Below, in pieces: positions 4,480 through 12,061 of a stretch of DNA of 13,425 nucleotides. Both the position numbers and the translations under genes were made by a program. Source of the DNA: CADCTB01 sp035494015 (GTDB lineage Bacteria > Actinomycetota > Acidimicrobiia > Acidimicrobiales > AC-14). The first letter of the stretch is position 1. Every line of letters starts with the position of its first letter. Below the pieces are notes generated by a model. That model made no database searches, had not been told where the DNA came from, and worked only from the letters and a program-made list of their open reading frames with translations. The stretch spans positions 1 through 13,425 of the forward strand of contig DATJHJ010000124.1 in the NCBI GenBank assembly GCA_035494015.1, in the 5' to 3' direction.

Positions 4480-6963
4480 GTGACCACCGACGATGTGCAC
4501 CGGTTTGGGGAGCGGGTACGGGGATGGCGGTACGACAACCGGTGGACCCAGCAGCGCCTGGCTGAGGCGCTGGGGTACGACGTCTCGTACGTGGCCAAGA
4601 TCGAGCAGGGCCGGCGCCGGCCGTCGCGCCAGTTCGTGGCCAGGCTGAACGAGGTCCTCGCCCCCAGCGGCCAGGATCTGCCCAAAATCTGGCGCCAACC
4701 GTCCGAGCGGGTCCGCCTGCCGGTCCCCCAGGCGCCGCTAATCGGTCGCGAGGGGGACGTCGCCCGGGTGTGCACGGCCCTGAGGGGCCCGGCGCGGTGC
4801 GTGACCCTGGTCGGCCCCCCCGGCGTGGGCAAGACGAGCGTGGCCGTGGAGGTGGCCTGGCAGCTGGCCGACGAGGTCCGCCACGGCGCCTGCTTCGTTC
4901 CGTTGGTCGACATCGCCGACGCCGCCGCGGTCCCGACCGCGGTGGCCGCCGGCCTGGGGATCCTGCAGCGCAGCGGGGACCCGCGGCGCCTGGTCATCGA
5001 CGTCCTGCGGTCCCAGGCCGGCCTCCTCGTGCTCGACAACTTCGAGCACGTCCTCGACGCCCGGTCCTTCGTCCAGGATCTCCTTCGCGACACCCCCCGC
5101 CTGAAGGTGCTGGTGACCAGCCGGGAGGCCCTCGGGCTCAGCGACGAGGACTGCCACCAGGTGCTCCCGCTGGCCTTTCCCGATCCGGCAGGCGACATGC
5201 CCGAGCGGGCCGAGGAGTACCCGGCGGTCGACATCTTCGTCACCCGGGCCCGCATGGTCCGTCCCGGCTTCGAGCTGGTGGACGCCAATGTGCGGGCCGT
5301 CGCCGAGATCTGTGCCCGGCTCGACGGGTTGCCCCTGGCCATCGGTCTGGCCGCGTCGGCCAGCATGCTCCTGTCGCCCGCCGACATCGCCGGCAGCTTG
5401 CGGGTGCGCCTGGAGCTGCCCACCGGCGACCCCGACCCCGCCGCCGACCGCCCCTTGACCGCCGCCATGGCCTGGAGCTGGGAGCTGCTCCAGCCCGGAC
5501 AGCGCGACCTCCTGTCCCGGCTGGCCGTGTTCTCCGGCGGCTGCACGCTGGCCGCGGTCGAGGCCGTGTGCGGCGACGGGGACGAGGACGTGCTGGCCGC
5601 CCTGGCCGCCCTGGCCCGGAAGAACCTCGTCGAGGTCCGCCAGGGCGACGACGGGCACTCCCGGTTCACGCTGCTGGAGACGGTGCGGCGCTTCTGCCTC
5701 GAGCGGCTCGGTGAGCTCGGGCAGGTCGAGGCGCTCCGCCACCGCCACTGCGGCTACTTCCTGGCCCTGGCCGAGACCGCCGCCGCCCACGTCACCGGCG
5801 GTCCTGATCAGGGGCAGTGGCTGCGCATGTTGGACGAGCGCTACCCCAACCTGGACGCCGCCTTCGACTGGGCGGTGGCCAACGACCCGGTCGCCGCCGT
5901 CCGCTTCGGCGCCGCCCTGTGGCGGTACTTCTCGATCCGGCGGATCGGCGAAGGGCGGAAGTGGCTGCGTTTCGCCCTCGACGGCGCCCCCGCCGCCGCC
6001 TCGGTCGACCTGCTCAGGGTGCGGATCGGATCGGCCGTGCTCGCCCGACTGCAGGCTGACATCGACGGCGCGGCCGAGGCGTTGGACGCAGCCCTGGCCC
6101 TGGCCGACGATCTGGGGCCCGTGTCCGGTGCGGAGCGGGCCCTCGCCGTGCTCAACCAGGGGATCATCGAGGAGCAGCGCGGGTCCTTCGAGCGGGCCGA
6201 GGAGCGCTTCGGCGAGGCCCTGGCCCTGTCCCGCCAGCTGGGCGACGAGCGGGGGGTCGGGCACGCCCTGAACTGCCTCGGGGTCATCGCCCTGCACCGG
6301 GAGGACCACGAGTCGGCGTCGGTCCTGTTCCTCGACGCTCTGGCCCGCTTCCGGGCCCTCGGCGATGGCTGGAGCGTGGCCTTCACGGCCACCAACCTGG
6401 GTTGGATCGCCGAGACCGACGACCTGCTGGCCGAGGCGGGCAGCTGGTACGGCGAGAGCCGCCAGATCTGGGAGTCGGTCGGCGACGAGCACGGCCTGGC
6501 CCGGGCCAAGGCCGACCTCGGCCGGGTGGCCCGCCGCCGGGGCGACACGGTCGAGGCTGCCGCCCTGCTCGAGGAGGCCCTGCAGGTGTTCCAGCGCCTG
6601 GGCGACCGCCGGCTGGCCGCCGCCTGCCTCTTGGAGCTGGCTGCGGTCGCGGCCCGGCGGAAGCGCCGCGAGTTGGCCGCCCTGCTGGTGGGTGCGGCCG
6701 AGGGGGTCCGCGACTCCCTCCGCTCACCGGCCTGGCCGGGCGAGCGCCGGCTCGAGGAGGGGCTCCTCGAAGACCTGGGCCGGGCCATGGACGCGGCCGC
6801 CGTCCAGCGGGCTCGCCGGGCCGGGCGCACGCTGTCGGTGGAGGACGCGGTCGAGCTGGCCGAGTGCGGCACCTGGCCGCCGCCGGTCCGCCGGCGGGCC
6901 CGGCCCCCGGTCCCGGCGTTCCCCCCGTCGCCGGTCCCGGCCGCGCCGGCCCGGGCCCGATAG
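4480..6963 (+). CDS. XRE-HTH / NB-ARC-type STAND ATPase / TPR regulator
   Basis: A predicted signal-responsive transcription regulator of 827 residues. An XRE-type helix-turn-helix covers about 8-62 (WTQQRLAEALGYDVSYVAKIEQG, written here only by its ends WTQQ and IEQG). Next is the STAND ATPase: IGRE (88-91), Walker A GPPGVGKTS (112-120), Walker B LLVLDNFEH (182-190), LVTSREALGL (211-220) and GLPLAI (283-288). A winged-helix-like segment ends in TLLETVRRF (397-405). From about 450 onward are TPR-like helical repeats, including LNQGIIEEQRGSFERAEERF. The tail is Pro/Arg/Ala-rich. GTG 4480 is chosen because GAGGAGG lies 9 nt upstream and it precedes the HTH directly; ATG 4381 would add an unlike 33-residue leader. 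Such proteins oligomerise on ligand binding; the ligand here is unknown. It is divergent from the small-peptide gene and 58 bp upstream of the oligopeptidase. Confidence 0.88.
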   Translation: MTTDDVHRFGERVRGWRYDNRWTQQRLAEALGYDVSYVAKIEQGRRRPSRQFVARLNEVLAPSGQDLPKIWRQPSERVRLPVPQAPLIGREGDVARVCTALRGPARCVTLVGPPGVGKTSVAVEVAWQLADEVRHGACFVPLVDIADAAAVPTAVAAGLGILQRSGDPRRLVIDVLRSQAGLLVLDNFEHVLDARSFVQDLLRDTPRLKVLVTSREALGLSDEDCHQVLPLAFPDPAGDMPERAEEYPAVDIFVTRARMVRPGFELVDANVRAVAEICARLDGLPLAIGLAASASMLLSPADIAGSLRVRLELPTGDPDPAADRPLTAAMAWSWELLQPGQRDLLSRLAVFSGGCTLAAVEAVCGDGDEDVLAALAALARKNLVEVRQGDDGHSRFTLLETVRRFCLERLGELGQVEALRHRHCGYFLALAETAAAHVTGGPDQGQWLRMLDERYPNLDAAFDWAVANDPVAAVRFGAALWRYFSIRRIGEGRKWLRFALDGAPAAASVDLLRVRIGSAVLARLQADIDGAAEALDAALALADDLGPVSGAERALAVLNQGIIEEQRGSFERAEERFGEALALSRQLGDERGVGHALNCLGVIALHREDHESASVLFLDALARFRALGDGWSVAFTATNLGWIAETDDLLAEAGSWYGESRQIWESVGDEHGLARAKADLGRVARRRGDTVEAAALLEEALQVFQRLGDRRLAAACLLELAAVAARRKRRELAALLVGAAEGVRDSLRSPAWPGERRLEEGLLEDLGRAMDAAAVQRARRAGRTLSVEDAVELAECGTWPPPVRRRARPPVPAFPPSPVPAAPARAR

Positions 6964-6995
6964 CCGCCGCCCGGGGCCGGACGGGGACCGGCGGC
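6963..6995 (+). terminator. Hairpin between regulator and peptidase genes
   Basis: GCCGCCG (6963-6969) and CGGCGGC (6989-6995) form a 7-bp stem over a GC-rich 19-nt loop that starts at the last base of the regulator stop codon; GTGTTCTCT follows. It may be a weak terminator or attenuator within the regulator-peptidase unit. In DNA this GC-rich such repeats also arise by chance. Confidence 0.3.
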
Positions 6996-7021
6996 GCGGT
7001 GTTCTCTGCGAGGCTGAGGGC

Positions 7022-8860
7022 ATGACCGCGCCCCTCGTCCCCCGCCAGGTCCTGTTCGGCAACCCGGAGCGGGTGAGCCCCCGGATCTCCCCAGACGGCG
7101 CCCGGCTGGCCTGGATCGCCCCCGACGAGGGCGTGCTCAACGTGTGGGTCAACGCCGTCGGCGCCCCGCTGACGGACGCCCGGGCCGTGACCGCCGATCG
7201 CGACAGGGGCATCCGCTCCTACTTCTGGGCCCACGACAACCGCCACCTTCTCTACGTGCAGGACGTCGGGGGCGACGAGGACTGGCGGCTGTTCGACGTC
7301 GACCTGGACACCGACGACGTCCGGGATCTGACCCCGTTCGAGGGGGTCCAGGCCCGGGTGGAGGACGCCGACAAGCGGTTCCCCGACACCATCCTGGTCG
7401 GGCTGAACCGGGACAACCCCCAGCTGCACGACGTGTACCGCCTCGACCTGCCCAGCGGGAAGCTGGAGAAGATCGTCGAGAACCCCGGCTTCGTCGGCTT
7501 CCTTGCCGACGCCGACCTCCAGGTGCGGGCCGGGCTGGCGCCCCTGCCCGACGGGGGCATGGTCCTCATGGTCCGGGAGTCGACCGAGGACGAGTGGCGG
7601 CCGCTGCTCCAGTACGGCCAGGACGATTCGCTGACCACCGAGCCCGTCGCCTTCACCCTGGACGGCAGCGCGATGTGGGTGATCTCCTCGGTCGGGGCCA
7701 ACGCCGGCCGGCTGGTGAAGCTGGACGTGGCCACCGGCGAGTCGGTCGTGGTCGCCGAGGACCCCGCGTACGACGTGGCCGGTGTCCGCCTGCACCCCGA
7801 CACCCGCGAGCCCCAGGCCGTCACCTACATCAAAGAGCGGGTGCAGCACGAGGTCCTCGACCCGGGCATCGCCGACGACCTGGCCGCCCTGGCCGCCGTC
7901 GACCCCGGGGACTTGAGCCTGGTCGGCCACGACGACACCGACCGGGCGTGGCTGGCCGCCTACATGAACGACGACGGCCCCGTGCGCTACTACGCCTACG
8001 ACCGGGACAGCCGGCAGGCCACGTTCCTGTTCGAGCACCAGCCGGCGCTGGCCCAGTACGAGCTGGCCAAGATGGAGCCCTTCTCGTTCACGGCCCGGGA
8101 CGGCCTGACCGTCCACGGCTACCTGACCTTCCCGGTGGGGGTCGAACGGTCGGGGCTACCGGCGGTGCTGAACGTGCACGGCGGGCCCTGGGCCCGGGAC
8201 ACGTGGGGCTACAACCCCGAGGCCCAGTGGTTGGCCAACCGGGGCTACCTGTGTATCCAGGTGAACTTCCGGGGGTCGACCGGCTACGGCAAGTCCTTCG
8301 TGAACGCCGGCGACCGGGAGTGGGGGGCGAAGATGCACGACGACCTGCTCGACGCCGTCGACTGGGTGGTGGGCCAGGGCCACGCCGACCCGAAGCGGGT
8401 GGCGATCTACGGCGGCTCGTACGGGGGCTACGCCGCCCTGGTGGGTGCCGCCTTCACCCCCGACGTGTTCGCCTGCGCCGTCGACATCGTCGGCCCGTCG
8501 AACCTCAAGACCTTGATCGAGTCCATCCCCGCCTACTGGGCACCGATGATCGCCCAGTTCCACACCCGGGTCGGCAACCCGGACACCGAGGAGGAGTTCA
8601 TGTGGTCCCGGTCGCCCCTGTCCCGGGCCGGCGACATCCGCATCCCCCTGCTCATCGCCCAAGGGGCCAACGACCCGCGGGTCAAGCAGGCCGAGGCCGA
8701 GCAGATCGTGGCCGCCCTGACCGAGAAGGGCATCGACCACGAGTACCTGCTCTTCGGTGACGAGGGCCACGGGTTCGCCAAGCCCGAGAACCGCCTGAAG
8801 TTCTACGCCGCCGCCGAGCGGTTCCTGGCCAAGCACTTGGGCGGGCGCTTCGAGGAGTGA
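7022..8860 (+). CDS. S9-family prolyl oligopeptidase/acylaminoacyl-peptidase
   Basis: A serine peptidase of 612 residues acting on short peptides. The N-terminal half (about 1-340) is a beta-propeller of WD40/PD40-like blades, such as SPRISPDGARLAWIA (19-33), that restricts access to small substrates. The C-terminal half is an alpha/beta hydrolase with HGGPW (386-390), nucleophile S466 in GGSYGGYA (464-471), D551 in GANDPRVK and H583 in DEGHGF. No signal peptide or membrane segment is seen, so it is probably cytoplasmic. ATG 7022 follows GAGGCTGAGGGC and begins the family-typical TPLVPRQVLFGNPER-like N-terminus (here TAPLVPRQVLFGNPER). It follows the STAND regulator by 58 bp and overlaps the aldose epimerase by 4 nt, so the last two are probably co-translated. 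A role in recycling peptide ligands of the neighbouring regulator is possible but speculative. Confidence 0.93.
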   Translation: MTAPLVPRQVLFGNPERVSPRISPDGARLAWIAPDEGVLNVWVNAVGAPLTDARAVTADRDRGIRSYFWAHDNRHLLYVQDVGGDEDWRLFDVDLDTDDVRDLTPFEGVQARVEDADKRFPDTILVGLNRDNPQLHDVYRLDLPSGKLEKIVENPGFVGFLADADLQVRAGLAPLPDGGMVLMVRESTEDEWRPLLQYGQDDSLTTEPVAFTLDGSAMWVISSVGANAGRLVKLDVATGESVVVAEDPAYDVAGVRLHPDTREPQAVTYIKERVQHEVLDPGIADDLAALAAVDPGDLSLVGHDDTDRAWLAAYMNDDGPVRYYAYDRDSRQATFLFEHQPALAQYELAKMEPFSFTARDGLTVHGYLTFPVGVERSGLPAVLNVHGGPWARDTWGYNPEAQWLANRGYLCIQVNFRGSTGYGKSFVNAGDREWGAKMHDDLLDAVDWVVGQGHADPKRVAIYGGSYGGYAALVGAAFTPDVFACAVDIVGPSNLKTLIESIPAYWAPMIAQFHTRVGNPDTEEEFMWSRSPLSRAGDIRIPLLIAQGANDPRVKQAEAEQIVAALTEKGIDHEYLLFGDEGHGFAKPENRLKFYAAAERFLAKHLGGRFEE

Positions 8861-9762
8861 GCGCGACCCAGCCGTCGGGCGCCCAGTACCCCATATCCTT
8901 CGGGGACCAGGAGGCGGTGGTCGTCGAGGTGGGCGGGGGCCTGCGGACCTACACGGCGGGCGGCGTCGACGTGCTGGAGGGGTACGAGGTCGACGAGATG
9001 GCCAGCGCCGGGCGGGGCCAGCTGCTGCTCCCCTGGCCCAACCGGATCCGCGACGGGCGGTACCGGTTTGCCGGCGAGGAACTGCAGCTGGCCCTGACCG
9101 AGCCGGCCCGCCACAACGCCAGCCACGGCCTGGTGCGGTGGGTGAACTGGCGGACGGTCGCCCACGAGGCGGATCGGGTGGTGGTGGAGCTCGTCCTGCA
9201 CCCCCAGCCCGGTTACCCGTTCACGCTCGGGCTGTCGGTCGAGTACCGCCTGGGCGACGGGGGCCTGGCCGTGGCGACCACGGCCACCAACCTGGGCGAC
9301 CGGCCGTGCCCGTACGGCGCCGGCGCCCACCCGTACCTCACCGTCGGTACGCCGACCGTCGACCCCGTCGTCCTCCTCGTGCCGGCGGCCACCCGGCTGG
9401 TCACCGACGAGCGGGCCATTCCCGTCGAACGGGTGGGCGTGGCGGGCAGCGGGTACGACTTCCGCCAGCCGCGGGCGGTGGGTGACCTCGCCCTCGACAC
9501 CGCCTTCACGGACCTGGGCGGGGACTCGGTGGTCGTCGCCGGGCCCGACCGCCGGGTGGCCCTGTGGTGGGACGACTCCTACCGCTGGGTGATGGTCTTC
9601 ACCGGCGACGGGTTGCCCGCCGAGCGGCGCAGGACCGGCCTGGCCGTCGAGCCCATGACCTGCCCGCCCAACGCCTTCGTCACCGGCGAGGACGTCAAGG
9701 TGCTCGAACCGGGCGAGGCGTGGACGACTCGATGGGGAATCCGGGTGCATACAACGTCGTGA
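8857..9762 (+). CDS. Aldose 1-epimerase (galactose mutarotase family)
   Basis: A 301-residue galactose-mutarotase-like protein interconverting the alpha and beta anomers of free sugars. Visible landmarks are LLPWPNRIRDGRY (57-69), RHNASHGLVR (85-94) with N87 and H90, GAGAHPYL (154-161) with probable catalytic acid H158, D214 in LDTAFTDL, and probable catalytic base E265 in VEPMTCPPNAF (264-274). Length and motif order match cytoplasmic actinobacterial members. GTG 8857 overlaps the peptidase TGA as GTGA, and GAGGA lies immediately before, a typical coupled start. No sugar transporter or kinase is nearby, so the physiological sugar is not indicated. The stop codon is part of the nested inverted repeat at 9739-9807. 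Confidence 0.93.
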   Translation: MSATQPSGAQYPISFGDQEAVVVEVGGGLRTYTAGGVDVLEGYEVDEMASAGRGQLLLPWPNRIRDGRYRFAGEELQLALTEPARHNASHGLVRWVNWRTVAHEADRVVVELVLHPQPGYPFTLGLSVEYRLGDGGLAVATTATNLGDRPCPYGAGAHPYLTVGTPTVDPVVLLVPAATRLVTDERAIPVERVGVAGSGYDFRQPRAVGDLALDTAFTDLGGDSVVVAGPDRRVALWWDDSYRWVMVFTGDGLPAERRRTGLAVEPMTCPPNAFVTGEDVKVLEPGEAWTTRWGIRVHTTS

Positions 9763-9807
9763 AATCGGCCGGGACGGCCCAGATCACGACGCTCGGTGCA
9801 CCCGGAT
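9739..9807. terminator. Nested bidirectional terminator-like inverted repeat
   Basis: A three-tier palindrome between convergent genes. Outer arms ATCCGGGTGCA (9739-9749) and TGCACCCGGAT (9797-9807) are perfect over 11 bp. After a 5x5 internal loop, CGTCGTGA (9755-9762) and TCACGACG (9784-9791) pair over 8 bp. At the centre GGCCG-GGA-CGGCC (9767-9779) forms a third stem. It contains the whole TGA of aldose epimerase and reaches into the stop of the minus-strand gene, so either transcript would fold it. Short A-rich and T-rich runs are lacking, as is common in GC-rich genomes. Confidence 0.72.
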
Positions 9808-10010
9808 CAGCTGAGCAGGCTGGCCAGGGCCCACATGGCGGCCACGAAGCCGATGGCCATCATCACCGCGCTGCGCCCCACGGGAGCCCGGGCCAGCTCG
9901 CCCTTCTTGACCTGCTTGGGCGGGCGGACGAGGGCCAGACCGTTGCCGAAGACCAGGGCGGCGCCCAGGGCGAGCACGAGGAAGGGGAGGAGGTCGTCAC
10001 CGAGGAGCAC
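9807..10010 (-). CDS. Small two-helix membrane protein
   Basis: A 67-residue hydrophobic protein that I do not recognise by name. Membrane segments are likely at 7-27 (LPFLVLALGAALVFGNGLALV) and 48-66, joined by a basic, proline-containing loop RPPKQVKKGELARAPVGRS (29-47). Positive residues in the loop suggest both termini outside and the loop inside. GTG 10010 is preceded at 6 nt by the -10-like TACCGT, as at the VOC gene, so the transcript is probably leaderless, which explains the lack of a ribosome binding site. It is convergent with aldose epimerase and shares its terminator. Small proteins of this shape are common in actinobacteria, often without known function. Confidence 0.68.
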   Translation of the reverse strand: MLLGDDLLPFLVLALGAALVFGNGLALVRPPKQVKKGELARAPVGRSAVMMAIGFVAAMWALASLLS

Positions 10011-10195
10011 GGAACGACGGTAGCGAGCGGCGGCGCCCGAGTCCGCTCAAGTTCCGGAGGCGGGCTGACGACAGGATCCCTGCCCCACGCCGACGACGGA
10101 AGGGCCGGAGCCCTCCCAAGGTTCGTTCCCGCGCTCCTCGCCAGGCGCAGGTACCCCCCCGCTCCTCCGTCGTCGGCCGGGGCTCAGCGCCGAGC
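10011..10195. other. Gene-free stretch with a 12-bp inverted repeat
   Basis: No coding region is supported. GCCGACGACGGA (10089-10100) and TCCGTCGTCGGC (10166-10177) are perfect 12-bp complementary arms 65 nt apart. Inside lie AGGGC-CGGA-GCCCT (10101-10114), stacked directly on the first arm, and a run of seven C. On the minus strand this would be the 3' region of the 82-residue protein gene or the upstream region of the 67-residue protein gene. It may be a multibranched RNA or terminator. Confidence 0.4.
10017..10022 (-). promoter_or_regulatory. -10 box of a probable leaderless promoter
   Basis: On the minus strand TACCGT is followed by 6 nt and then GTG 10010, so transcription would begin at or next to the start codon. 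The spacing equals that of TACCCT to GTG 12363. Confidence 0.5.
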
Positions 10196-10444
10196 TCAGT
10201 CCTTCGTGCGCTCCCGGTAGTCCTCCAGGGCCTTGCGGTGGCCCTTGGCGCCCGATCCCACGATGCCGCCCGTGCGGACCTCCTTGACCGCGTCCTCCAG
10301 GTCCTTGAGCAGCGCGTAGAGGTCGTCCTCGGGGCCGGCGGCATCCACCCGGTCCAGGGCGGAATGCACCTTCTGCAGGTGCCGGCGCACCTGGCCGTAC
10401 TCGTCGTCGAGCTTGCGCCGGGCGTCCTCCAGGCCGTCAGCCAC
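10196..10444 (-). CDS. Small charged helical protein, unknown function
   Basis: An 82-residue soluble protein rich in Asp, Glu, Arg and Lys. Residues 3-33 (GLEDARRKLDDEYGQVRRHL and on) and 40-57 (DDLYALLKDLEDAVKEVR) are strongly helical, with a Gly-rich break GGIVGSGAKG (59-68) and a last short helix. No signal, membrane segment or metal motif is seen. GTG 10444 is well supported by AGGAGG ending 5 nt upstream. It lies 42 nt after the DUF3817 gene on the same strand but may have its own promoter at 10484-10489. I do not recognise the family; a structural or protein-binding role would be a guess. Confidence 0.68.
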   Translation of the reverse strand: MADGLEDARRKLDDEYGQVRRHLQKVHSALDRVDAAGPEDDLYALLKDLEDAVKEVRTGGIVGSGAKGHRKALEDYRERTKD

Positions 10445-10483
10445 GGTCGCCTCCTCCAGTGGTCGTCGGGGCCATCGCCCCGC

Positions 10484-10489
10484 AACCTA
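10484..10489 (-). promoter_or_regulatory. Candidate -10 box overlapping the DUF3817 stop codon
   Basis: On the minus strand TAGGTT fits TAnnnT, and its first three bases are the TAG stop of the DUF3817 gene. Transcription from it would give a leader of about 33 nt with the AGGAGG site of the 82-residue protein gene. No -35 box is evident. Confidence 0.35.
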
Positions 10490-10789
10490 CCCTGAGACTG
10501 CAGGTGCGGGGTCGGACACCATGCGGCTGTTGACGACGAAGGCGCCGAAGGGGATGGCGGCGGCGACGATCACCAGCACGGTCTGCCAACCGGTCCAGCC
10601 CTGCTCCTCGCGCACGAGCAGGGTCAGCACGAGGTACACGAGGAAGGCGATGCCGTGGATCGGGCCCATGATCGGCACCAGGTTGGGCCCGTCGAGGGTC
10701 TTGCTGACGGTGAGGCCGATCAGGATCAGGAAGGTGACGGCCTCGATGAGGGCGATGAGGCGGAACTTGGCGGTGTATGAAGGGGTCAT
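10487..10789 (-). CDS. DUF3817 family membrane protein
   Basis: A 100-residue integral membrane protein with three likely helices: about 10-29 (RLIALIEAVTFLILIGLTVS), 40-59 around the family-like GPIHGIAFLVYLVL (42-55), and 69-87. The N-terminal region with FRLIALIEAVTFL and the central GPIHG motif match DUF3817, a family widespread in actinobacteria whose function is not established to my knowledge. ATG 10789 is chosen since it gives the family-typical N-terminus; no Shine-Dalgarno sequence is seen, but AATACT 9 nt upstream resembles a -10 box, so the leader may be very short. It follows the DUF445 gene by 34 nt and precedes the 82-residue protein gene by 42 nt on the same strand, so partial cotranscription is likely. 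Confidence 0.85.
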   Translation of the reverse strand: MTPSYTAKFRLIALIEAVTFLILIGLTVSKTLDGPNLVPIMGPIHGIAFLVYLVLTLLVREEQGWTGWQTVLVIVAAAIPFGAFVVNSRMVSDPAPAVSG

Positions 10790-10823
10790 TCTGCGGCGAG
10801 TATTGCCCGCCCCCGGCCCGCTG

Positions 10824-12035
10824 TCAGGCCAGGAGGGAGGAGACGGCGTGCAGGGCCAGGCCGGCGGCCGCGCCCACCACGGTCCCGTTGATGCGCACGT
10901 ACTGGAGGTCCGGGCCGAGCAGCAGCTCGAGGCGTGACGCGGTCTCCTCGGCATCCCAGCGGGAGATCGTCCCGGCGACGAAGGCCACGATGTCGTCCTC
11001 GAAGTGGTCGACCAGGTAGCCCACGGCCCGCTCGACCGCGGTCTGCACCGTCGCGGCCAGCTCGGGGTCGTCCTGGAGGCGACGCCCGCCGGCCATGATC
11101 CCGAGGACGAGCCGGCGGCGCAGCGGCGATTCCGGGTCGCAGGCCTGGGCCCGGAGCTGGCCCTTGGCGTCGGCCCACAGCGAGGCCACCCACTCCCGGA
11201 CCTGGGGCTGGGAGAGGATCTCGTGCTTCAGCCGCTCGCCCCGCTCGAACAGGTCGACCGAGGTCTCCAGCTCGGCGGCCAGCAGGCGGAGGCGGGTGTC
11301 GAACTGGCGGCGCAGGTCGTGCTCGCGGTCGCCGGCCATGTCCTGGAGGACGCGGCGGGCGCCGTCGAGCAGGCGGTCGAAGATGCGGTCCTCGACCGCA
11401 CCCGGCAGCCACCAGGGCGACCGCTGCCCGAGCTGGGCCCGCAGCTCCTGGCCGTGGGCGGCGAGGTAGCGGTCGAGGCCGGTGAGGACGGCGTCGACCA
11501 CCTCGGCGTGGCGCCCGCCCTCGGTGAAGAAGCGCAGGGCCCGCCCGGCCAGGGGGGCCAGGGCCACGCTGTCGACCCGCTCCCGCACGATCTCCTCCAG
11601 CGCCCCGTGGACGTCGTCGTCGCGCAAGAGGTCGGCGCCGGCGACCGCGGCATCGGCCGCCTCGGCCGCCACCCGCCCGGCGTTGTCCTCCTTGGCCAGC
11701 CACGTGCCCATCCGGCCCACCACGCCCGCGGTACGCACCCGCTCGACGAGCAGCTGGCGGTCGAGGAAGCTCTCGCGGATGAAGGCGGCCAGGGTGGCGG
11801 CGAACTGGTCCTTGCGCTCGACGACGATGGCGGTGTGGGGTATGGGCAGGCCGAGCGGGCGCCGGAACAGGGCGGTGACCGCGAACCAGTCGGCCAGCCC
11901 GCCGACCATGGAGGCGGCGGCGGTCGCCTGCACGTAGCCCATCCACGTGCTGTCGCCGCCCCAGACCGCGCTGGCCACGAACACCACGGTGACCACCCCG
12001 AGGAGGGCGGTGGCCCGCCGTTTGGCGACGGCCAG
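10824..12035 (-). CDS. DUF445 family membrane protein, start uncertain
   Basis: About 400 residues, the usual DUF445 length. An N-terminal hydrophobic helix (ATALLGVVTVVFVASAVW) is followed by the family hallmark MVGGLADWFAVTALFRRP with LGLPIPHTAI after it, then a long charged helical middle, and the C-terminal INGTVVGAAAGLALHAVSSLL helix region, beginning at YVRING. The function is not established; the shape suggests a membrane-anchored, coiled-coil-like protein. The start is a problem: in this frame no ATG, GTG or TTG occurs between the previous gene and GTG 11996, which falls inside the first membrane helix. I give CTG 12035, which has GAGG 7 nt upstream and keeps the basic LAVAKRRA end. 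CTG 12065, overlapping the previous stop codon, and GTG 11996 are alternatives. A sequence error is possible. Confidence 0.85.
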   Translation of the reverse strand: MAVAKRRATALLGVVTVVFVASAVWGGDSTWMGYVQATAAASMVGGLADWFAVTALFRRPLGLPIPHTAIVVERKDQFAATLAAFIRESFLDRQLLVERVRTAGVVGRMGTWLAKEDNAGRVAAEAADAAVAGADLLRDDDVHGALEEIVRERVDSVALAPLAGRALRFFTEGGRHAEVVDAVLTGLDRYLAAHGQELRAQLGQRSPWWLPGAVEDRIFDRLLDGARRVLQDMAGDREHDLRRQFDTRLRLLAAELETSVDLFERGERLKHEILSQPQVREWVASLWADAKGQLRAQACDPESPLRRRLVLGIMAGGRRLQDDPELAATVQTAVERAVGYLVDHFEDDIVAFVAGTISRWDAEETASRLELLLGPDLQYVRINGTVVGAAAGLALHAVSSLLA

Positions 12036-12061
12036 CCGCCGACCTCGGTCCTCCGGGACGA

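Noticed and set aside
4311..6492. Long minus-strand open frames opposite the STAND regulator
   Set aside because: Low-complexity Arg/Ser/Pro or Gly/Gln/Val products with no domain, antisense to a protein with intact Walker and HTH motifs.
6383..8116. 577-codon minus-strand open frame opposite the regulator end and peptidase
   Set aside because: Composition is that of a shadow frame and the plus strand carries a complete S9 peptidase.
10140..10175. T-box-like GGGGGGGTACCTGCG on the minus strand
   Set aside because: It only loosely resembles the T-box core, the specifier stem is not seen, and no aminoacyl-tRNA synthetase or amino acid gene follows.
10089..10177. 6C RNA, an actinobacterial RNA with two C-rich loops
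   Set aside because: Only one run of C is present and it is not in a hairpin loop in the obvious fold.
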